A stretch of 64,000 nt of DNA from G963662675 sp963662675. GTDB lineage: Bacteria; Bacteroidota; Bacteroidia; Bacteroidales; Prolixibacteraceae. The notes under the pieces were generated by a model that did not search any database, was not told where the DNA came from, and worked only from the letters and a program-made list of their open reading frames with translations. Positions 59,870-64,000 of this stretch are shown piece after piece; the first letter of the stretch is position 1, and each line of letters begins with the position of its first letter. The stretch spans positions 1-64,000 of the forward strand of contig CAXXHP010000005.1 in assembly GCA_963662675.2 (NCBI GenBank). The letters are read 5' to 3'. The translations under genes and the position numbers were made by a program.

Positions 59870-61336
59870 ATGAACACCGATATACTCAAGCTTCAACCTC
59901 AAGTACTTTGGGAAAACTTTCATCAACTCACACAAATCCCAAGACCTTCTCACCATGAAGAGAAAGTACAGGAATTTGTCTTCAATTTTGGGAGAAACCT
60001 AAGTCTGGAGACATTAAAGGATGAAGCTGGGAACATTGTTATTCGTAAACCCGCCACCCCTGGAATGGAAAACCGAAAAGGCATCATCATTCAGGCTCAT
60101 CTGGATATGGTTCCGCAAAAAAACAGCGATAAAATCCATGACTTTAAAATTGACCCCATAGATACGTATGTTGATGGCGAGTGGCTAACGGCCAATGAAA
60201 CTACGCTAGGAGCAGACAATGGAATTGGAGCAGCTGCGGCCTTGGGCATTTTAGCATCAACCGACATTGAACACGGCCCTATTGAATGCCTATTCACGGC
60301 AACCGAAGAAACCGGGATGACCGGAGCCGAAGGCTTAAAGACAAGCTTTCTGCAAGGTGATATCATGCTAAATACCGACTCAATGGTTGAAGGACAATTG
60401 TATGTGAGTTGTGCCGGAGGAGAAGATGCAAACTTCACATTTCAATATTCAGACAACCCACTTCCGGCAAATGCAGTGGCCTACCAACTCAACATTTCCG
60501 GATTAAAAGGCGGGCACTCTGGACTAGACATTATTCGGCAGCGAGGCAATGCCAATATCGTATTCTTTCGCTTACTGAATGAAGCTTATCAAACGTGTAA
60601 TGCTCAACTTGCTTCGACAGATGGAGGAAGCCTGCGAAATGCAATTCCACGCGAAGCTTTTGGGAAAATAGTTATTAAGAAAGAACAAGTAGATAAGTTC
60701 AAGAAGGCTATTGAGGAAGAATTCATCATCATTAAACGTGAGCTAAGTGCTACCGAGCCCGATATGATTTTTCAAATAAAAGAGACAGAACTCCCTGAAT
60801 CGGTTATTGATAATTTGACGCAAGAAAAACTGACCCAAAGCATTATCTCCTGCCCCAATGGTGTAATTCGCATGAGTGACGTTATGCCGGGAGTTGTTGA
60901 AACCTCAACAAATCTTGCCATTATAAAAATGGACGCAGCAACAAAAACAATCTATGCTGTTAGCATGATGCGCAGCTCAAGCGATGTATCAAGAGCAGAA
61001 CTTGGGAAACGCATGAAAGCACTTTTCTCATTAGCGGGAGCCAAGGTGAAATTTAGCGGAGCCTATCCCGGCTGGGAACCCAATATGGATTCACCAATTC
61101 TGAAAGTAATGCTTAAAACGCATAAAGACTTGTATACAAAAACTCCAGAGATAAAGGGAATTCATGTTGGCCTTGAATGTGGAACCATGGGAGCTATTTT
61201 CCCACACTGGGACATGATTTCATTTGGTCCAACCATACAATTTCCACACTCACCTGACGAAAGAGTTCATATTGAATCGGTGCAAAAATTCTGGAATTTC
61301 ATGTTGGCAACATTGAAGAATGCACCAGAAAGGTAA
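59870..61336 (+). CDS. pepD: Aminoacyl-histidine dipeptidase PepD (M20 family)
   Basis: Zinc dipeptidase of 488 residues that cleaves Xaa-His dipeptides such as carnosine. M20C signatures: WENFHQLTQIPRPSHHEEKV, IIQAHLDMVPQK (metal His and catalytic Asp), GADNGIGAAAALGILA (bridging Asp), TATEETGMTGAEGL (catalytic and metal Glu), LNISGLKGGHSGLDI in the lid domain. Length is typical (about 485). No operon partner. Confidence 0.95.
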   Translation: MNTDILKLQPQVLWENFHQLTQIPRPSHHEEKVQEFVFNFGRNLSLETLKDEAGNIVIRKPATPGMENRKGIIIQAHLDMVPQKNSDKIHDFKIDPIDTYVDGEWLTANETTLGADNGIGAAAALGILASTDIEHGPIECLFTATEETGMTGAEGLKTSFLQGDIMLNTDSMVEGQLYVSCAGGEDANFTFQYSDNPLPANAVAYQLNISGLKGGHSGLDIIRQRGNANIVFFRLLNEAYQTCNAQLASTDGGSLRNAIPREAFGKIVIKKEQVDKFKKAIEEEFIIIKRELSATEPDMIFQIKETELPESVIDNLTQEKLTQSIISCPNGVIRMSDVMPGVVETSTNLAIIKMDAATKTIYAVSMMRSSSDVSRAELGKRMKALFSLAGAKVKFSGAYPGWEPNMDSPILKVMLKTHKDLYTKTPEIKGIHVGLECGTMGAIFPHWDMISFGPTIQFPHSPDERVHIESVQKFWNFMLATLKNAPER

Positions 61337-61382
61337 AGCTAAAACAGCAAGAATTTTGGCTATGACTTAGATAAAAGAACAA

Positions 61383-61450
61383 GTCATTCTGAACTTGTTT
61401 CAGAATCTTAATCATCTAAAAAACAAACCCCGTAATAATTTCGAGGTGAC
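61383..61450. repeat. Diverged two-hairpin intergenic repeat
   Basis: Left arm at 61383-61408 (core TTCTGAACTTGTTTCAGAA) is close to the 39049-39074 arm with compensating changes on both sides of the stem; the right arm at 61425-61450 is degraded. Spacer 16 bases, as at 39075-39090. Lies between converging genes. Confidence 0.75.
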
Positions 61451-61480
61451 TAACTTATTTTTCGCTCATTGCTGATAGAA

Positions 61481-63388
61481 CTAATCCGTTCTCTTCAAAA
61501 TGATTTTTGCTTTTTCCTGACCTGTAATAAATGCTAACAATTGGTTTATCTCCTCAAACTGGGAAACATTATAAATACCTTTATTTATCTCAATGCTTCG
61601 TGTAATTCGTATTTTGCCGCCTTCATCACGATACTCTAATCTATACTTTCCATATTCCGATTGAATTTCTGCATCTGCTGGTAAAAATTCAACATTCATA
61701 TTAATTGGATAAGACACACTCAACGTATCTTTTACAACAAAGCCAACAGGCTCATAAAAAGATTGTTTCCGATTGCTCTTAAGTTTTGTTTTTAGGTCAT
61801 TCGAAAGAATAAAGTTTGGTGTAAGAAATAAGCGAGTTCCGGTTTTACTTGCGTAATCAGAAATACTCCCTTCCACATACAAACCACCTTTGACATCATC
61901 GGCAGATTCATTTTCCATCGCAAAATCGGCCACTTTTAAACCATTTCCTTCAAGCGAATTAAGCAATGAATTTTTCTGCTCAACAGGTGATGAACTGAAC
62001 AAATATAAAACATCCTCTATGAAGTAATCCGTGTACTCTGTTTCTAATTTGAAATACGCAGAGCCTTCATCTGACAGACTAAGACTTAAAAAGCTTGAAC
62101 GAACATTTTCTTCTCCACAATACGTTGGTGTACTCATGAGAATTCCTCCTTCAGGAGTAACTAATAAACAATAACGATCAGAATTACTACCTCCAATGTA
62201 CCCGAAAGGCATGGTCTGGCTAGTACACTCCAACCAAACTGTATCCGTTGGCAAAGGCACACATAAAATAACATGGTTTGTCTGATTTATACTCGGGAAA
62301 TCTTCAAATTTTATTTTCCTTGAGTTCCCATTTCCTATTTCAGTATAATATGATTCAATACCAACATACTTCAGTAAGGTTCTCATATAGTTACTTAATG
62401 CCTTACAATCACCATATCCTTTTTCATCGACTTCCTCTGCACTAAAAGGCTGAAAGCCACCAATACCCAATGCAACACTCACATATCTGGTTTTACCCTG
62501 CATGTATTTATACAAAACCTCAACCTTTTCCTTTTCTGTTTCTAAGGATTGTGTCAAATTATTAATTTCTGAAATTGTAGATTCGGGAAGGATATCCCGA
62601 CCTTCAAGCAATGAGTAAACCCATTTGCCATAGTTTTCCCAAGTTGAAAAATCACCTGTATATCCATCATATGAAATATTCGTCGGAGTAATAATAACCA
62701 CAGGGAAAATTTCCAAGTAATCAAGGGTAGACGTTTCGTAGCTTATCGCCTTAATGTTAGAAGCCTGCCAGATAAGTTTCTGGCTACCTTTTTCTCCTTC
62801 CTCCGTTTGAAAAGTAAAATCATAGTTTAATTCCTTGTGTATCAATTCAAATTCGCCTGAAGTAATTAACGATAACTCAGCATTCTCAACAGCAACATCA
62901 TACCCTATTGATGGCATCCATATAGGATACCCAACAACACTTGAATATTTTTTTGTGTAGATATACTCTACAGTGTAAGGATAACTTGAAGAGCGGGGAT
63001 AATAATATTTAATCCTGTCATCGCTAAAAAGCGTGTAACTACTACTATACGCGTAATCGTCTAAATCTTTTTTCTTAATGGATTTTATTAATGCCCCAGA
63101 TTTATTGTAAATGCTCCCCTTCTCAAAGTCAACCGATGACTTATCGTCGTAGTTTATCATCAATTCAGCATCTGAAGCTCCGTCATCATTCAGAACAGTA
63201 ATCACCTGATGCACCTGAATACTATACTCATTTAAGGATAAACGTTCAATCGTTTGGGATGAGTACCGAATTACAGCATCCGCATCTTTCTTTAGCGAGT
63301 CAGGAATTAAACTTGTATTCCAATCCTGAGAATGAGCATACCCCACTGATATAAATGCAAGGAAGAATAACAAAAGTTTTTTTATCAT
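61481..63388 (-). CDS. DUF3857 / transglutaminase-like exported protein
   Basis: From the ATG at 63388 the protein has 635 residues with a signal peptide (MIKKLLLFFLAFISVGYAHSQ); an in-frame Met ten codons earlier is less likely. N-terminal DUF3857 beta domain (about 40-230), then a transglutaminase-like core with the Cys of KGYGDCKALSNYMRTLLKYVGIESYYTEIG, the His of NQTNHVILCVPLP and VWLECTSQTMPFGYIGG. Family function unknown, possibly a cell-surface protease-like or cross-linking enzyme. It follows a second DUF3857 gene by about 45 bases. Confidence 0.88.
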   Translation of the reverse strand: MIKKLLLFFLAFISVGYAHSQDWNTSLIPDSLKKDADAVIRYSSQTIERLSLNEYSIQVHQVITVLNDDGASDAELMINYDDKSSVDFEKGSIYNKSGALIKSIKKKDLDDYAYSSSYTLFSDDRIKYYYPRSSSYPYTVEYIYTKKYSSVVGYPIWMPSIGYDVAVENAELSLITSGEFELIHKELNYDFTFQTEEGEKGSQKLIWQASNIKAISYETSTLDYLEIFPVVIITPTNISYDGYTGDFSTWENYGKWVYSLLEGRDILPESTISEINNLTQSLETEKEKVEVLYKYMQGKTRYVSVALGIGGFQPFSAEEVDEKGYGDCKALSNYMRTLLKYVGIESYYTEIGNGNSRKIKFEDFPSINQTNHVILCVPLPTDTVWLECTSQTMPFGYIGGSNSDRYCLLVTPEGGILMSTPTYCGEENVRSSFLSLSLSDEGSAYFKLETEYTDYFIEDVLYLFSSSPVEQKNSLLNSLEGNGLKVADFAMENESADDVKGGLYVEGSISDYASKTGTRLFLTPNFILSNDLKTKLKSNRKQSFYEPVGFVVKDTLSVSYPINMNVEFLPADAEIQSEYGKYRLEYRDEGGKIRITRSIEINKGIYNVSQFEEINQLLAFITGQEKAKIILKRTD

Positions 63389-63433
63389 AAAACAAGGGTG
63401 TTTAAAAATTTGGGGCATCGGTGTTGAAAACGA

Positions 63434-64000
63434 CTAAACTTTTTTTAATACAACCATTTCATTCTGTTTCTCAACAATATTCTTGAAGAATAATTTTATT
63501 TGATCATAATCAACAGGCAAGAACTGACTTTTCTTTATTTGAATGTAAAAATTAACGGTAAGAGCATCTCCTAGTTGTTGAACCTGATAATAAAAGGTTC
63601 CTGCATTTTCCGGCAATTTAAATGCGATTGATTCCGGCAACTCACTAATCTCATACGATTCCGGAATTTTAAAAGAATAAGTTCGTTGAACTGTATATGG
63701 ATAATCAAATTCCACAGGAAACTCTCTTTTATCTAGTTTAAAGGGATTCTCGCTGAAGAATGGATCTAAAGAAGTTGAAAAATAAATAACCTCACCCGCT
63801 TTAGTCACAAAGTTATCAGCAGACACATTGTAACTCAATGATATATTTGCTGATGAAGAGTCAACACCTTCAATCGTTAAATCCTCAATCACAACATCGG
63901 TGTTTTCTTCCTCAAAAGACTTCACATACTCTGTTAAATCCGTTGAATCATTAACCTCACTTTTGAAATTATAAGCGGCATATTCAGTCAGGCTTTTATC
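63434..64000 (-). CDS. DUF3857-type protein, C-terminal part (cut by window end)
   Basis: The frame stays open to base 64000, so the gene continues beyond the window; the GTG at about 63925 is not a real start. The visible 188 codons (DKSLTEYAAYNFK ... IVEKQNEMVVLKKV) correspond to the C-terminal beta domain of DUF3857/transglutaminase proteins. The last residues (FFKNIVEKQNEMVVLKK) parallel the end of the next protein. Probable tandem paralogue. Confidence 0.8.
   Translation of the reverse strand, partial: DKSLTEYAAYNFKSEVNDSTDLTEYVKSFEEENTDVVIEDLTIEGVDSSSANISLSYNVSADNFVTKAGEVIYFSTSLDPFFSENPFKLDKREFPVEFDYPYTVQRTYSFKIPESYEISELPESIAFKLPENAGTFYYQVQQLGDALTVNFYIQIKKSQFLPVDYDQIKLFFKNIVEKQNEMVVLKKV

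Noticed and set aside
63..64000. CRISPR array, tRNA, rRNA, transposase or prophage genes
   Set aside because: No regularly spaced repeats, cloverleaf-like sequences or recognisable mobile-element proteins were seen on either strand.

Overview
This window comes from a member of the Bacteroidota, probably an anaerobic or facultative marine or sediment lineage of the Bacteroidales/Marinilabiliales type. The evidence is an STN-SusC/SusD pair driven by a FecI/FecR sigma/anti-sigma switch, a GldF-GldG gliding-type fusion protein, DUF4831, DUF4252 and DUF3857 families, A+T-rich intergenic DNA, and few Shine-Dalgarno sites apart from some nif genes. The species cannot be fixed from sequence reading alone.

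Region 1 (63-15070, all on the minus strand) is a nitrogen-fixation and molybdenum supercluster, read in the order nifH-nifI1-nifI2-nifD-nifK-nifE-nifN-nifB-[2Fe-2S] ferredoxin-nifV-modE-like-porin-HEPN-like-modA-modB-modC. It holds the enzyme (HDK), the two PII-like post-translational regulators (I1, I2), the FeMo-cofactor assembly set (B, E, N, V), an electron carrier, and a molybdate uptake line that may start at the outer membrane (porin) and end at the inner-membrane ABC transporter. NifD carries the extra segment of about 52 residues and NifK the short N-terminus expected of cluster III (anaerobe-type) nitrogenase. No nifA, nifS, nifU or draTG gene lies in the window.

Region 2 (15.1-20.4 kb) is mostly housekeeping: a Dabb-domain protein, a CNNM/CBS membrane protein, a DUF423 protein, an FAH-family hydrolase, a proofreading-type exonuclease and the DNA polymerase beta clamp (dnaN). 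It is followed by about 1 kb without a convincing gene (20376-21453), which contains palindromes, alternative hairpins and short coding-like fragments.

Region 3 (21.4-30.0 kb, minus strand) is a compact polysaccharide-utilisation locus: ECF sigma, FecR anti-sigma, STN-SusC, SusD and one secreted GH43 glycosidase, consistent with use of a xylan- or arabinan-type glycan.

Region 4 (30.2-39.5 kb) holds a GldFG fusion, lpxB, a small membrane protein, surE, a VOC protein, an ECF sigma/membrane protein/DUF4252 mini-operon, an ABC-F ATPase and a MTH938-like protein. Region 5 (39.7-47.3 kb, minus strand) is a multidrug-type efflux operon: TetR, TolC, HlyD-type adaptor, two ATPases equivalent to the halves of YbhF, and two ABC-2 permeases. 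A stray S23-type four-helix-bundle gene sits inside it, and two matching TetR-type palindromes lie upstream. Region 6 (47.5-64 kb) is mixed metabolism and transport: EamA permease, two membrane or NAD-binding proteins, a ketopantoate reductase-type enzyme, two POT peptide transporters, NAD(P)HX repair enzyme, DUF4831, DEAD-box helicase, a VOC gene between direct repeats, PepD dipeptidase and two DUF3857 proteins, the last cut by the window end.

At least two families of intergenic palindromes are scattered through the window: a two-hairpin repeat (core TCCTGAACTTGTTTCAGGA plus TCCCGAAACTAGTTCGGGA), found even inside the nif operon, and GATGTCAT-based palindromes that mostly sit where terminators are expected. 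I saw no tRNA, rRNA, CRISPR array, transposase or integrase.
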